From Spirometra erinaceieuropaei (lineage: Eukaryota > Platyhelminthes > Cestoda > Diphyllobothriidea > Diphyllobothriidae), in contig CACRXP010000866.1 of assembly GCA_902702965.1 (NCBI GenBank), positions 78,550 through 142,549 of the forward strand: a stretch of 64,000 nt of DNA, given 5' to 3'. This document shows, piece after piece, positions 33,401 through 45,665 of the stretch (position 1 is the first letter of the stretch; the number at the start of each line of letters is the position of its first letter). The notes under the pieces were generated by a model, which made no database searches, was not told the DNA's origin, and saw only the letters and a program-made list of their open reading frames with translations. Position numbers and translations under genes: made by a program.

Positions 33401-35080
33401 CCCCCAAGGAAGCAGTCACAGACATTTGCATCAGATACAGGCCAGTGGGACAAATTGTAAAGATTAGCAATGGACCTGCCAGAATTCCCCCGATCGTCCG
33501 AAAAGGCGTCAATGAAGTTGTTTTTCTTCGTGGACATCTAACGTGTGCTATTGCGTCTTGGGGATCCATTTTGAGGCCTCGTAGGTTGCCACAGAGCGGC
33601 TAGTAATGTGTAGAAGGGGTGCAACGACAAGGGAGACTGGAATGGCCGCTTTGCCAGTCAACCTTATCCAGTAGCAGGTCTGGATAAACTGACATCCAAA
33701 CCGGGAGTCGTTTTTCATTGAACGTTAAATTCAGCGCATGGGCATGTCGGTCACGATCAGGAAAATTCGCTATCCTGAGAATGGCGCCAAACCCAGTGGG
33801 AATATTTAATAGGGTTACCCTTTTTACCCGTAAAGTCTTCCCTCTACAAGTCTACTACTAGTAAGTTAGGCACGCTTATAATGAGAATCTATGCTAGGGT
33901 AGGCTACGATGAGCGTCCCAGCATGGGCTGCAGAGGAGTTCGGATAACGACTGTCCAAGAATGTCCTCCGCCCCTTAAAGAGTGTTTTGACAAGGGGTTT
34001 CACGGCCGGAAAGTTCGCCCGAATGCCCCCCCCCCCCACGCCCCATAATAAATTTAGATGGAATACATTTGCAGGACACTCTGTACTCCATGCAGGTCAA
34101 TTATATTCCCGAGAGTGCAAGCGTGTTATTCTCGTGGCCGGTTTCGGGCCGGAATAACCACCCCCCCCCGCCGCCGCCGCCGCTGCCCACTTGCGGCCGC
34201 GCCTGCTCACGACTGCAATGATGACTCAGCCTTTAAACTTCGCTCGCTGATTGGATGGCAGGCCACGGACACGGCCCGGTTGTTTGCGCAGTAGACAGTA
34301 CGCGCACGCTCTCGTGCGTGACAGCTCAAGCCCAACAACGGTTGCGTTCTCCTCTCGGCTTCTGGCTGCGCTAAAACACCAGATGCCCGCTGTCGGTGAT
34401 ATGACCTGTCTACCAGACAAACTGAAGCAACCATCTAAAGCTGGTGTTTAGGCAAATACAAAAGCACCCGACTCCTGGCTCCTTGCATTGTGGGATTGTC
34501 AGATGAGGCTGTACATATCAGCAGGCCTTGCTTTCACCGCCTGAACTAGTTTGGGCACTGGGAACGGCGTGAATAATGTGCGCTGTGCTCACCCTTCTCC
34601 CTGCAATCCACCTCGTACCCCAACAGAAACCACGCATAACCCGCTCTAGCCCGGTTGATTGGTAGTTTTGCTAGATTCTACGGGGCGCCTGGCACATTCA
34701 AAATCCAGGAGGGTTTCCGCGCAGACCAGGTGGCCTAAGACGTTCTCGGTTAGCGCCAGGGAGTAAGATTCTTCCAGGCAAGTTCTCTCATGAGTTTTAA
34801 CCCCAGCTCTTGGAAAAACGCCAGGGAGCAGTCTGTGCGGACCACTCGCCGATAAAATCATGACTTCATTAGGCTCGTTTACAAGAGGCGGGTTTTGAGC
34901 GCTGCGTGATGCTTGCATTTTGGTAAATAGAATTGATGCGTGGGAGCTACATCGATACATTGCCAGTGACTAAATAAAACCATGTTTACACTTTGTATGA
35001 GAGTGTAATGAAATTCTTTGAAATACACTTAATGCCAAAGGCATGGTTTATGGTGGGGCTTACTTACTTGGGGGAGCATT
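33401..35080. other. No gene recognised; short GC-rich tracts
   Basis: A scrap of inverse SINE family 1 (CAAGGGAGACTGGAATGGCC) lies near 33630. C-runs occur near 34028 and 34162, followed by a (GCC)n tract to about 34190. No convincing exon. Confidence 0.4.
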
Positions 35081-35084
35081 TGAC

Positions 35085-35670
35085 GGGGTTTGGTCCTGTA
35101 GCCCCACCTGAGTGATACCATATGGTTAGCTCTCTAAAAAATTTTGACAGATACGAATAAGCTGACTTAACAAATATCACATATTTGCATCTTCCTACTA
35201 CTAATCCAGCGAGTGACTGTGCCACGTAGGAGGGAGTGCTTATACGCCAGCCTGGGCTACTTTAGTAATCAGTTCTCGCGCGCTTCCCTGCGTGCGCTTC
35301 GAGCCCCGCTTGCGCTCTCTTCATTATCCTAATCCAGCGAGTGGCCAAGTAGACTTGCTAATGGAATTCTTCCGACGGTGTGGAACTCCGTCGGTTCTAC
35401 TACAGTGTCCATGCACTGCGAATTACCACGCGGTACCCTCAGTGGCTTTCCAGTTCTGATTGCGCCCCTATGGCTTCTTAATCCAGCGAGTGGCGGCGTC
35501 GGGAGAGAATGTGTACACACCACCTTCACTCGCCTCCCTGCGCGTACTTCGAGCTCTGCTTACGCTCTCTTTCGCTTCCTAATCCAGCGGGTGGATAAGT
35601 TGAGTATGCCAACTAAAACTGTTTTAGTAAGCTAACCATACGGTATCGATCAAGTGGGGCTGCAGAACCG
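35085..35670. repeat. Inverted repeat enclosing four irregular TAATCCAGCG units
   Basis: Outer arms: about 35090-35132 (TGTAGCCCCACCTGAGTGAT, then ACCATATGGTTAGCT) and the inverse at 35629-35668 (AGCTAACCATACGGTATC, AAGTGGGGCTGCAGAACC). Inside, TAATCCAGCG(A/G)GTG recurs at about 35202, 35330, 35479 and 35580. Each of the second and fourth is preceded by a GCTCTCTT-type stretch with TTCGAGC. It looks like a small foldback element of an undescribed family. Confidence 0.65.
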
Positions 35671-35739
35671 AACCTTGCCGAACATTTGTGTTGAAAAAAA
35701 GAGCTGGACTTCATTTTCATTATTTAACGATAAAAGCAA

Positions 35740-37760
35740 ACTAACTTAATGCCCTTTTGCAGACATTGCTAATAAGGTATTGGATATTGTATTTCTAATC
35801 CGATGACTTCCTTAAAGGATCTTGACCGCCCTCGCACAAAAGTCACCGTGAGATCCTTCGATTTCCTTTTCTGGTACGTACAAATAAATATCACCAGTAA
35901 TATTCTTGCAGCACAATTGCCCCCCCCCCCCAAATTAACTCCGACCATAAACCATACCCTTGCCCACTTAATCAGTGATCAAATAAATTGTGCATTTATA
36001 CTGAACATAGAAGGGGCTTTTGTGGCTAATTTTCCCGGTTTGATGCCCAAGTCCCTGCTGAGACAGCCTTCCCCCCCTAGGGAAGGACGCGCAGGTAATT
36101 TCCATCTAAGTGCCAAGACCACGTATCATCACATTCTCTTTACTCCCCCAATCTCATGTGACTTCCTGTCCACTCTTGTACAGCATGTAATCTGTCGTCA
36201 TTTCCAGAGCAGTATAGTTAGTGTCAGTCGGGGATTAATATTTGAAAGCCTCTATACAGGACTGAGCGGTGTTTAGTGGGTTGTCAGTGGCTACGACGGC
36301 GATTCAGTTAGACCTCTTAATGTCGCTACACGTCTGCAGGTGAGTGTCCTATATGCAGCTCCCAGGCAACCTCGCTGACACCATGACTCAATTTGACGAC
36401 GCACCGTCATCGCCAGTGATAACGTGAAACGTCCACACTGGCAGATACAGTGAGGCGCATTCGCAGAAAATTATTGATACGCCTCGGATGAAGGGTTTGT
36501 TCGAGAAGGCCGGTCCACCACTTGGCATAACTGCCCGCTACCCGACGGATTCAGACGCCACGGATAGTGGAGTGGCTTTCAGCGAAGGTTACTGATGAAA
36601 TAATCATGCTCTCACATTAGAGGAAGACTGACCTCTGGCACGATAACTCTCCTATAAAACACCCCAAAGCCCGATGAGGGCACTGCGACATGTCATCGGG
36701 AACCGCCATTAAATAAGTCTGCCTACGAATCCTGTCCGTCTTTAAGTGCTTGAAAAAATCGCTGCAACAAACAATCTCGGCTCCCTTTCGAGGTCTCGCT
36801 TACGCTCACAAGTTCTAAACATCAGCTGTGCGGTACAAATAATAAGATCCATGCTGCGGCAACCGCGGGAACAGACCTGCTCGGCGAATGGCATGCGATC
36901 TGGATTAGCCAATGGAGAACGGACCGCTGGTGTTGGGTGCTGGATAGTAGGGCCGTTCCTGGGCCCTGGTCGGCAGTCTTCACCAGTACAACGTGGGTGT
37001 CTGTTACCCCTCTGAGGTCCGACTCCACGCTTCACGTTAACAGACAAGGTGTTGTGATTGCCCTCTCGCAACGAGCTAACCATGCACTGCTTGTGTGGAA
37101 ACTATTCAACAACAGGATGTCTTACGCCGGACTGATGGGATGTAGTTTCTGATTGTACACTAAACATCGGCTGCTAAGTGGCGCAGAAAAAAAAACCAAA
37201 ATCCCATCTACAGGGAACTGGTCGAAGAACTCTCTCGCTATAATTTGCTGGTTATTTCTGAGGGGTGGAACGGTCGAGCTGAATGAGACCACTTTAGGCT
37301 TGGTTCCTGAAGCGACAATGATGAAAAAAGTTGAAATTTTCTGAACAGAACAGGCTAGTTGTCCCCAACACCCTTTCCAGCATCGACGTAAAAGTCAGTT
37401 AACCTCGTGCTCAAACAATGGCTGTAAAGTCAGTCAAATCGACTACATTCTAATCGGCTCAAGGCTTCGTAGCTGGGTTAATGGTGGCAGACAGATTCGT
37501 GCTGGCGACACTGATGATAATTTCATTCGCTCACGCCTGACAGCCAATCCCTTATTCATACCCAAAATGTCAAACGTAAGACGTGTTAGTGCACGACAAC
37601 CCAGATCGACACATGCTCTGTGCACAGAAGTCCGGCCTTCCTTCGAAGTAATCAATGGAGAAGGACCCGATTGTATTAGGGTATCCAGACGCTCCCTCTT
37701 ATCTGAGAGCTCCGGTGAGGTAACAACAGGCGACTTATACCACTGTCCTTCGAGGTGGGT
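35740..37760. other. No gene recognised
   Basis: A 157-codon plus frame at 35803-36276 is open but shows no motif. Other frames are under 115 codons. Confidence 0.3.
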
Positions 37761-37769
37761 CTAGCAGCA

Positions 37770-38036
37770 GTGAGGCGGACTTGTCCTGTGTACACCTCAC
37801 TCCCTCCCCTACATCCACCGTTCTTCAGTGGTAGCGCGAAGTCAAGACGATTGGAGGGGGGGGGGGGGACATTGGCTGACAAAGTTAGACGACCCATCTA
37901 CGCGTACCACACAGGATCTGACCGTGCTGCACTTGTTCCGGGCTACATTGAGGAGGCCTCGGACCTTGCGCAGGTGAAGGTTGTCATAGAGGTCACGGTA
38001 AGGAGGGGCTATTACAGCCCGATCGTAGGCCTTGGG
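37770..38036 (+). repeat. Family Y-like fragment joined to another repeat
   Basis: 37770-37920 resembles 48695-48850 (ATCTACGCGTACCACAC and the preceding G-run). 37961-38035 (CTCGGACCTTGCGCAGGTGA, then AAGGTTGTCATAGAGGTCA) is the inverse of about 43620-43692, so the same repeat occurs there on the other strand. Confidence 0.5.
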
Positions 38037-38039
38037 TAG

Positions 38040-39525
38040 AACCGAGTTATCATCACAGCTGGCCAACTTCTAAATCCCGATTGAAAACGCCCTCCGGGGA
38101 AAATTAGTGTCACGCACAAACACGAGATAATAATAGGGGGCAAGGATTAAGTATATGTGCGGCGAAAGAAAATGCCAACTGTCGCTTAGTAGATTCACCG
38201 ACGTATTAACACTCCTGCTTTAATGGCAGACGTATTCACTCCGTCTACCGCTACTTCGAGCATTTTTTCACTGCCTGACTGTTCTACACGTTGAACTTCG
38301 TTTTAGAATTGAGCTTGGCTCCTACTAAAGGATTACGTGCGCAGTGTGTAGAACAATGAACCAATGTAGACACTCCAGCAGTGCTGGCTCTTCAGGGGGG
38401 TACAGGTCAGCTAATGTCATCCTGCCGACGAAGGGCCGACCAGAATCTCTACCGAACAACACCTTTGAAAAATATGGCAGACAGTTCCCAATAATTGTTT
38501 CTTACCCCGCGCATATACTTAATCCTTACAGAATAGAAAGATTATATGCCGTGCTAGCAACGACTTGTGCCGTAATTATACTACTGTTGACTCCTCAATG
38601 GTGACCTGCCAGTACATATGAATTAATCTGAAAGTATAGTTCAAAGCATTGGCTTTAAAAGGGTTTAAAGCGCAATTATTTCCCTCCATAGCGCAGGAAC
38701 GAAAAGTGACACTTTACAGAAAGACGAATTTATTTGCGATGTTGGGTCGGTCAGCAAAATAAAGGGTTGAGTAGCCCCTCACATTTTAAAAACCGAAATC
38801 ACAAAAGTCCAGAGTACTTGAATAAGATTGGAATGCATGCTTACTGTGATTGGAATGTGAGTCAGCGTAGGTGTATACATATATAAAATGAAGCAACAGA
38901 CTACGAGCGTCGAAAGAAAGTGTACAAATGCACAGATAGAAAGAAGCGCGCAAGTGGTTTGACAGTAAAAACGTATTAACAGGGGAACGACCGGTTAAAT
39001 CAGTGCGTGAGTGTGTGTGTGTGTTGAGTAGACTGTATGCACGGAAGGTCTAGAAGGCTAGACCATTTGTCCACGGGCGAAACCGTTGGGAGTGACTACC
39101 GTTTCTTTGCTGCGCCGACGAAGGAGGATGCAGCCGCTGATGAGAAAACCGAGAACGATACAGGAGCCAACGGCAATTCCAATCATCTCTCCACCTGTCA
39201 AGAGGAGCGCCTTTTCACCACCTGAAATGAATTACCACAAATACCAATACATGAGCTCTACTGATAGACAGAAAACACCCAGACTGGCGCCATGAAATTC
39301 CCCTTTAACACGTGAAACAACTAAATGATCTCGGTTGCGAAGGAATTACTTATGGAAGGGGGTGTTGTGATAATAATTGTCAGGCCCAGATACCGGTTGT
39401 TTGAATGTGCAGTTCGCACGGCGCGCGGAAAAGTCACGATGACTGGGAGGCGAGTACAAGCATATTCATAGAAGACAGGCCCAGAGATATTCTTCCTTTT
39501 CATGGATGTTTTGGCAGATTTTGAA
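38040..39525. other. No gene recognised
   Basis: Short frames; a (GT)n stretch of about 15 bp at 39008-39023. Confidence 0.35.
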
Positions 39526-39529
39526 TAGT

Positions 39530-39724
39530 TCATATTGACCCAACTGTGAAAAACTCGGCGCTTCAGTGGGATTCGACCCCACGCAGTAAGGGGAAGACTT
39601 TAGTACAGCCAAAGCTCTAACCACTTGAGCTACGAGGCCCCGCCGGACGACACGAGTTTAATCACATTCGGGTCAAGTTACGCGCCCAACATACTGCAAC
39701 CTCTGGAATCCACCAAATCTGCTA
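39530..39724 (-). mobile_element. tRNA-derived SINE, family 2, minus copy
   Basis: The inverse strand reads GGGGCCTCGTAGCTCAAGTG (A box region), GTTAGAGC and GGGGTCGAATCCCAC (B box/T arm). The region between them is longer than in a normal tRNA, so it is tRNA-related rather than a tRNA gene. It is the near-identical inverse of 39864-40055. Confidence 0.75.
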
Positions 39725-39863
39725 AAGTAAGTTGTCTGCCCGAGCGGGAATTATTTTAAAGGTGCCAAAACATCTATGAATTACGTGAGCCTGAGAGTCA
39801 TCTGGTGGATTCCAGATGTATTACTTAGGAAATCCTGTTTGGGCAGTTAAATTACTGTATCAG

Positions 39864-40055
39864 ACTTGGTGGATTCCAGACGTTGCGGTAGGTTGGGCGG
39901 GTAACTTGACCCAAATGTGATCAAACTCGCGTCGTCCGCGGGGCCTCGTAGCTCAAGTGGTTAGAGCCTAGGCTGTACTAAAGCCTTCCCCTTACGGCGT
40001 GGGTTCGAATCCCACCGAGGCGCCGAATTGTTCACAGTTGGGTCAATATGAATTC
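39864..40055 (+). mobile_element. tRNA-derived SINE, family 2, plus copy
   Basis: GGGGCCTCGTAGCTCAAGTG, GTTAGAGCC and GGGTTCGAATCCCACCGAGG mark A and B boxes. The flanking non-tRNA parts (GGGTAACTTGACCCAAATGT on the 5' side, ACAGTTGGGTCAATATGAAT on the 3' side) are also mirrored in the minus copy 140 bp away. Confidence 0.78.
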
Positions 40056-40197
40056 TTCCTTTTATACATTTTGCAGAAAAGCACGTTTTATTCGTTTTTT
40101 ATCGAAAAAGCGATATGGCGTAATTTTAAAACGGTTTTAAACTACATGCTGTACGTTTGCTATTTACGGGATACCATACATTTCCCCACGACGTGTA

Positions 40198-40675
40198 GGT
40201 ACTTATAAAATTTTGCAATTAACACAAATCCCATTATAAACCTCAAGAGGCGCATATATATACCTACTGATAAGGTGCTGTCTGAATAGGCGTCTCACGG
40301 TCTTAGAAAATCTCATAACTACAAGCTTTTTTAGATCGAAAGCAGCCCTTCTTTGAATGGGAAATCTGAAGGCGTAAGCTGTCACAAAAGGAGTGCAGAG
40401 TAGGATATTTTTGTGCATGCTTTCCATAAAACATGCTCGAACATATATATGTATATGGGCACAAAAAATCACCAACAAAAATCCACACTACTTATTTAGT
40501 TTTCCATATCGTACATGCTTTCTGCATGTGGCCAGAAGGCCGGGCATTCAAAAGCCGGTCGAAATACCGTATGCTGCCTGACAGTCAATACTGCAATTCT
40601 ACCCGAGCGATCTCTTCTGGTCGATAGCCTATTTAGGAATTTTAGTTAGCGTTTCACTAGACACGTCATATACTG
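40198..40675. mobile_element. Foldback element copy 6 (half-length, decayed)
   Basis: Landmarks of the right half only: TTTGTGCATGCTTTCCATAA, GCATTCAAAAGCCGG, and the end GACACGTCATATACTG|TA. The left arm is missing. Confidence 0.55.
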
Positions 40676-40679
40676 TAAT

Positions 40680-40811
40680 ATGGTCTCCGTCGAAGTGCTC
40701 TACCCCTGAAGGTACAGGCACGTCTAAAAGCACCCTTAGTGGGCAGATGCGGAGGATGAGTTTCATTCGGCCTCCATATGTTTCAGTATTTAAAGCACTG
40801 CCTTGGGATGT

Positions 40812-40845
<34 letters not shown>

Positions 40846-41130
40846 AGAATGACCTTTTTAAAAGACAGAAAATGTGGTATGGTACAAAAATCTGGTGAGT
40901 ACGGTGGATAGAGAAATACAGAGGCTCGAAAATTGAGTAATGAGATGAGGGAAATGGGCTAGTTATCAAGATGCAATGTATACGATATTATCTGCCATAT
41001 GTTGGGCTCCTTGTTATCTGCTTTTGAGTGGACGTGCTCACACCTGAACACACCGCGGCCAGTGTCGGAAAATGTTACTAGCATGCTCTCACGTGTCTAG
41101 TTCTTTCTGGTCTTCCGGATAGGAGCTGAC
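40680..41130. other. No gene recognised; CT microsatellite
   Basis: (CT)n run at 40813-40843; otherwise nothing identified. Confidence 0.5.
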
Positions 41131-41136
41131 AATGAG

Positions 41137-41331
41137 TTTTCTTTGCCTTATTTCACTTCCGAGGACATTAATGCATGAACTTGGAGTAAGTAGTTGAGGA
41201 CAGACCTTTCAGGCTGGGGGATCCACTGATGAGCCCAACCCCTCACAGTTGCGTCAGGCAGCGGCACAAAATTGGCAAAACACGCGTGTCTGGGCTTTCA
41301 GCTAACATCTTTGTTGTTAGTACTGTAGGTG
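41137..41331 (+). ncRNA. Long-stem hammerhead repeat (core mutated)
   Basis: The repeat unit starts with TTTCACTTCCGAGGACATTA. Ribozyme: CCA, CTGATGA (41226-41232), long stem II, then AAAACACGCGTGTC where the consensus is GAAACACGCGTGTC, so the invariant G12 is lost. TGGGC follows the cleavage position (C at 41290). Confidence 0.6.
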
Positions 41332-41339
41332 GCTGCATA

Positions 41340-42150
41340 TTTTTTTTAACGACAAAAATATTTTCACATGTAGACCGCTCGACTCCGCCCTTTTCGTTCA
41401 TGCCTTGAACTGCCTGTTTCTCCTGCATCACGCTCGATTGTGGTAATATTTGCTGTTTGCCTGAGGTAGGTATGGATTCGTGGTGCTGATTTTTCATTTT
41501 TGTCAGTCAAATATATCCAGTTCTTGTCGTTTAACTACCGCTTCTTGAAACCAACTGGTATGGTTAAGTGGATTTGTTTGTGTCTTCTGTGAGGAGTTAT
41601 GGTTTTGCTTCCGACCCCCTTTTCTAGTTATAGGCATCTTTCCAAGAAAGGTAGGCGAAAGATGGAAACAGCATGCGACCTTTTGGGATGGAAAAGTAGC
41701 CATGCTTGTTTGAGCTCGCAGCCTGTTTGTGCAGCGTATGCCTTCGGGGCCCGTGATCGTTGGACGTCTTTGCATAGCGTCCAAAACGCGTATAAACTCT
41801 CCGACCGGCGATCGGAATGGCATGTGCCCGTTTTGCGGCGTGCCTCGACAATGGACTGTATGTGGGCCGAATAGGAGTTATTATTACTTTTTAACTCTTC
41901 TTGGCAACGGTGCGCCTGCCATGTAAAGACATGATCTAGCCCGCTGTTTCATTGAGGGCCGGTATCCACGTATTTTCGGGTCTTACCTACTGAACTTTTT
42001 AAATGAGCTTTCGTTTTTTGCATTAGGGAATGCAAGTAACCTTATCCAGTGGAAGCGATTCTCTTTCTCCTCCCTCCCCTAAACTGAAAATAAAAGTAAA
42101 GGACTGGTCTAACCATTCACCAGGAGATTAATACCTCATAGAATCTCCAC
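41340..42150. other. No gene recognised
   Basis: Overlapping frames of 84-106 codons on both strands without motifs. Confidence 0.3.
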
Positions 42151-42153
42151 ATA

Positions 42154-43037
42154 CAGTAGGTGGGCTAACTAATGAAATGTCGACCGAGATTCCACAGTGC
42201 GTTTTCGTTTCGAAAAGATTAATTAAGTAGGGTTGTAAAACAAATTACCGTGCAGCATAACTCTATAATAATTCAGTTGCCCCAGTATGCCGGCTTTCGA
42301 ACGAACTTCCTTCCGGCTGCATACAAAAACTATACTCTGTAAAAAATGGCTGCTTAAGTAGCATGCATTTTTCTCATTGATTTTCGATGACCCTAAATGT
42401 CCAATTATATTTCATAGAAAATAGCATAAAAATATCCATTCTTTTTCTCATTCGGCAGAGAATTAGGTCTTCTTTCAATCTCATACTCGAAGAAAGGGCA
42501 TAATTAGGTTTTCAAAAACGTTTCCAATTCCCGAGTAATTTTGAACCCGACCTGCCGTAACACTTGCATTCAGGGTTTCCAAACTACAAGTCATACATTT
42601 TCCGAGTACGGAAAACCATATATTTCTCTTCGGTATTAAGAGGATACCATATAGGGTTCATAAAATTTAGCAGTGAATTTGAGTCATATTGTTAACTTTA
42701 CAAGCTACATTGGCAAATACAGAGACTTGACGTTTTATGAACGGCCATTTCACGTCATTGAAAAATCTCACAATTAGAAATTTCTTTAAAACCGAATTAT
42801 ACCCTTCCTTTAAGTGTAAAAGTGGAAGAAGACGTAATTTTCTATCGAATGAATATTATTATGCATGTTTTCCATGAAATAAATTGAATTTTTAAGGGCA
42901 TCGAAAATCAATGAGGAAAATGCATGCCAATTGAATAGTCATTTTTTACATAGTGCAACCTTACTTAATTAGTCTTTTCGGAACGAAAACGCAGTTTGGA
43001 ATTTCGGTTGACATTTCATGAGTTAGTCCACCCACTG
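42154..43037. mobile_element. Foldback element copy 7
   Basis: Ends TA|CAGTAGGTGGGCTAACTAA and TGAGTTAGTCCACCCACTG|TA. Somewhat shorter (884 bp) because part of the right arm is deleted near 42955. Confidence 0.85.
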
Positions 43038-43157
43038 TATTTGAATTAGTACAACATGGAATCAGCACATGTTTAATGCTGCCTATAAAGTGGGCAACAA
43101 AGTCTTAGGAGCCCTAAGTGCCATCATCATAACTACATATAAAACTGTTTAATCCTT

Positions 43158-43360
43158 TACCGTACTGACAACACAGTTATTAGCCAAAATTCCAGACACG
43201 CGTGTTCCGCCGATCTTGAGCTGCTGCCTGGTGAAGCACAAGAGGGGGACCCACTGGTGAGCCGAACCCCTCACAGCAGCGTCAGGCAGCGGCACAAGAT
43301 CAGCGGAACACGCGTGTCTGGACTTCTGGTTAATAACTGTGTTGTCAGTACGGTACATAA
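43158..43360. ncRNA. Inverted pair of long-stem hammerhead repeats
   Basis: Arms 43158-43232 and 43284-43360 are inverse (TTAATAACTGTGTTGTCAGT type ends, CCAGACACGCGTGTTCCGC). The plus motif reads CCCA, CTGGTGA (43254-43260, invariant A6 changed), stem II, GGAACACGCGTGTC. Both arms share the GGAAC change in place of GAAAC. Confidence 0.6.
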
Positions 43361-43795
43361 TCACATAATGGGTGTTTTTGCTCGGTGCAGCCACCATAAA
43401 TCGAAAGTTTATCCTCGAGAATGGCACCCTCCCGGAAGGCTGGATCGGCCTCTGTCCTTTTCTCTTTCGAGTGAGTTTTCCCCTGTCTCTGCATATAATC
43501 TTCTGGCGTCTGCGTGACATTAAATGTCTCCTGGAGAGGTCTGACAAGGCGCGTTTTCAGTCGCGTCTGAGAAGTTTGGCAGTTGCGGCGCTAACTCGGT
43601 CCGGCTCAAGGCTGACGATCAGGTTGAAATAGCTCCCCCTTAAAGTTGATATCTATGGCAACCTTCGCCTGTGCAAGGTCCGAGATCCCCCCCCCCTCAT
43701 TGTTACTTGGTATGGATCGCAATGCATGAAGTGTTCCACTCATGAATTATTGAGTGATATGTGTTCGGTAAGTTTTCAACTGGAAAGAAGTATTT
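43361..43795. other. Unassigned sequence with one repeat scrap
   Basis: 43620-43692 is the inverse of the repeat at 37961-38035. Nothing else is recognised. Confidence 0.4.
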
Positions 43796-43802
43796 ACACG
43801 CA

Positions 43803-44650
43803 GTGAGCGAGCTCGTGTAATGATAACCTGAATTCTGAAATGCGTTTTCGATTAGGAAGGATTATTTAAGTGGGTTGTAATACTGTTTATCGTGCGACAT
43901 AGTCCTATAACATTCAGAACGGGCCACGATGTCGGCTTTTGGATGCACTTCCTTGACCTATAGAAACCGTACTCGGTAGAAAATGACTACTTAAGTAGCG
44001 TACATTTTTCTCACTGACTTTCGATTGTCTAATAAATTTAAATATATTTTTTAGAAAACGTGCACAAAAATAAACCTTATCTTACTCCTTTGGTGGAAAA
44101 TCACGTTTTCTTCACATTTTACACCCAATGAAAGGATATATTTCGGCTTTGAAAAAGGCTATAATTCTGAGTGTTTTTAACTTTCTGTGATGTCTATTCA
44201 TACAGCATCGTGCCCACACGTTTACCAATGCTCCTCATGAAATTTAAAACGTAGTCCTCATTGCAAAATTTTATGAACTCTGTATGATATCCTCTTATAG
44301 GCCTAGAGGAATATATGACTCTTACGCGGAAAGCGTTAATTCGACGGCTGATCAGGCTCACACATGTTCGAAAAACTGGAAAACTTTTTTTAAAACCAAA
44401 CCAACGTGATTTTCTACAAAAGGAGTAAGAGAAAGCATATTGTTGTGCACGGTTTCTCTAAAATATATCTTAATGTATAAGACCATTGAAAATCAATGTC
44501 AAAAATAAATGCGACTTAAGTATCCACTTTTACCGAGCGCGGTTTCTACGGAAGGTCGAAACGAATCCAAACTATTATAGGATTATGCCACATGATAATC
44601 AGTACTACAACCCAACCTAAGTACACCTTAGGTGGGGTTGTAGTACTGTA
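43803..44650. mobile_element. Foldback element copy 8 (decayed)
   Basis: Left end CAGTGAGCGAGCTCGTGTAA; landmarks GATGTCGGCTTTTGGATG and ACTTAAGTAGCGTACATTTT follow. The right end is lost or rearranged near 44600-44650, where AGTACTACAACCCAACCTAA meets its own inverse. Confidence 0.6.
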
Positions 44651-44657
44651 ACTGACA

Positions 44658-44912
44658 TCAAGCAGGAGAACTGGTGTGCTCCCCATTCACAAAGCGGTAT
44701 GCAAACAGCCCAAATTTCGTATTTGGTTTACTAGAGATGTTCAGATGTCCTTGTGTTTGGTTGTATGTGATAAATGCCGGTACAGCAATATAGGAAATGG
44801 GAACGTTTGTAGAATAAACTCCCGATACACCAGCAAGCATAAAATTTTGGCGTATTACTGCACTCACTCCTGTTGGATTGTCCAGCATGGCGGTGTTGAT
44901 CATACTAGACAT
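44658..44912 (-). CDS. Unassigned open frame, possible exon
   Basis: An 84-codon minus frame reads SAVIRQNFMLAGVSGVYSTN, VPISYIAVPAFITYNQTQGH and NTKFGLFAYRF. Its composition is protein-like and unlike nearby repeats, with hydrophobic strands and two possible N-glycosylation sites (NQT, NIS). I do not recognise the family and cannot place splice sites with confidence. It could be an exon, a fragment of an unrecognised element, or chance. Confidence 0.2.
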   Translation of the reverse strand: MSSMINTAMLDNPTGVSAVIRQNFMLAGVSGVYSTNVPISYIAVPAFITYNQTQGHLNISSKPNTKFGLFAYRFVNGEHTSSPA

Positions 44913-45339
44913 CAGAGAGTCCCCATGCGGTTTAAACGGTGGGCGTAGCGTCCACAGTCCAATACCCTTTTAAAACCGCTGTTCTGATTTTGCCACCGGA
45001 AATGTTAGGTGGACGACGAAATTGTTAACCCACGGAAGTTACTCAAGAAGGCGGTGAGGCGTTAAACCGCAGTAGGGCGAGAGGTTAAGCGACTTTACCA
45101 GTAAGCGACCAACGCTTAGCCTAGTTCATGGTTAGCCAACGTATCAACTGGTTGAAAATAGTTGAACGACCTTCAGTGAAGGTTAACTGCGGGGTAAACA
45201 GAGTCCTGAGGTTAACGAATGAGCAGTTGTTGACGCCCGAACGGTGGTTGTGTCATTAGAGCGCAAAGAGGTGGGTTCCGGCCCAAAGTGCACTAAGGGC
45301 ACTAGGACATAGTGAACCCCAGGTGTCATCGGTGAGAGC

Positions 45340-45665
45340 TCCTCTAACACTGTAAATTCCCGATCGAAACCTACAGGACAACGAACCCCTGGCTCAGTGG
45401 TTAGAGGCATTGGATTTCTAACTAACGGGTCGCGGGATCGAGCCCCAGCTGTTCCACACTTCGGGGTTGGGTATGACTGACTGACGATGGCTAATTAGCC
45501 AGAAATGACCACTCCAGTCTCCATTTTCTTTGTCGGTAATAACGTTCGGCCTATATCATGCACCGCTGTGCTGCTGTTGGTTGGGCTCGTGAGAGAGCCC
45601 GTAAGGCACAAAGGAACGAGTGAGTTTCGTAGAAATGATCGGTGAGCGTCCCTCTACCATTAAGT
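45340..45665 (+). mobile_element. tRNA-derived SINE, family 1, near full length
   Basis: Runs from ATTCCCGATCGAAACC through the A box (CCCTGGCTCAGTGGTTAGAG) and B box (GCGGGATCGAGCC), the central GGCTAATTAGCCAG and TTTGTCGGTAAT, to the tail AGCCCGTAAGGCAC and GGTGAGCGTCCCTCTACCAT. A useful full-length reference of ~325 bp. Confidence 0.82.

Noticed and set aside
35803..36276. 157-codon plus-strand frame
   Set aside because: No recognisable domain, a C-run translated as prolines, and no supporting splice or repeat context; kept only as unassigned.
39864..40055. Genuine tRNA gene on the plus strand
   Set aside because: A and B boxes and T arm are good, but the anticodon loop lacks the usual T33 context and the spacing before the T arm is too long; the surrounding sequence is repeated. 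It fits a tRNA-derived SINE better.
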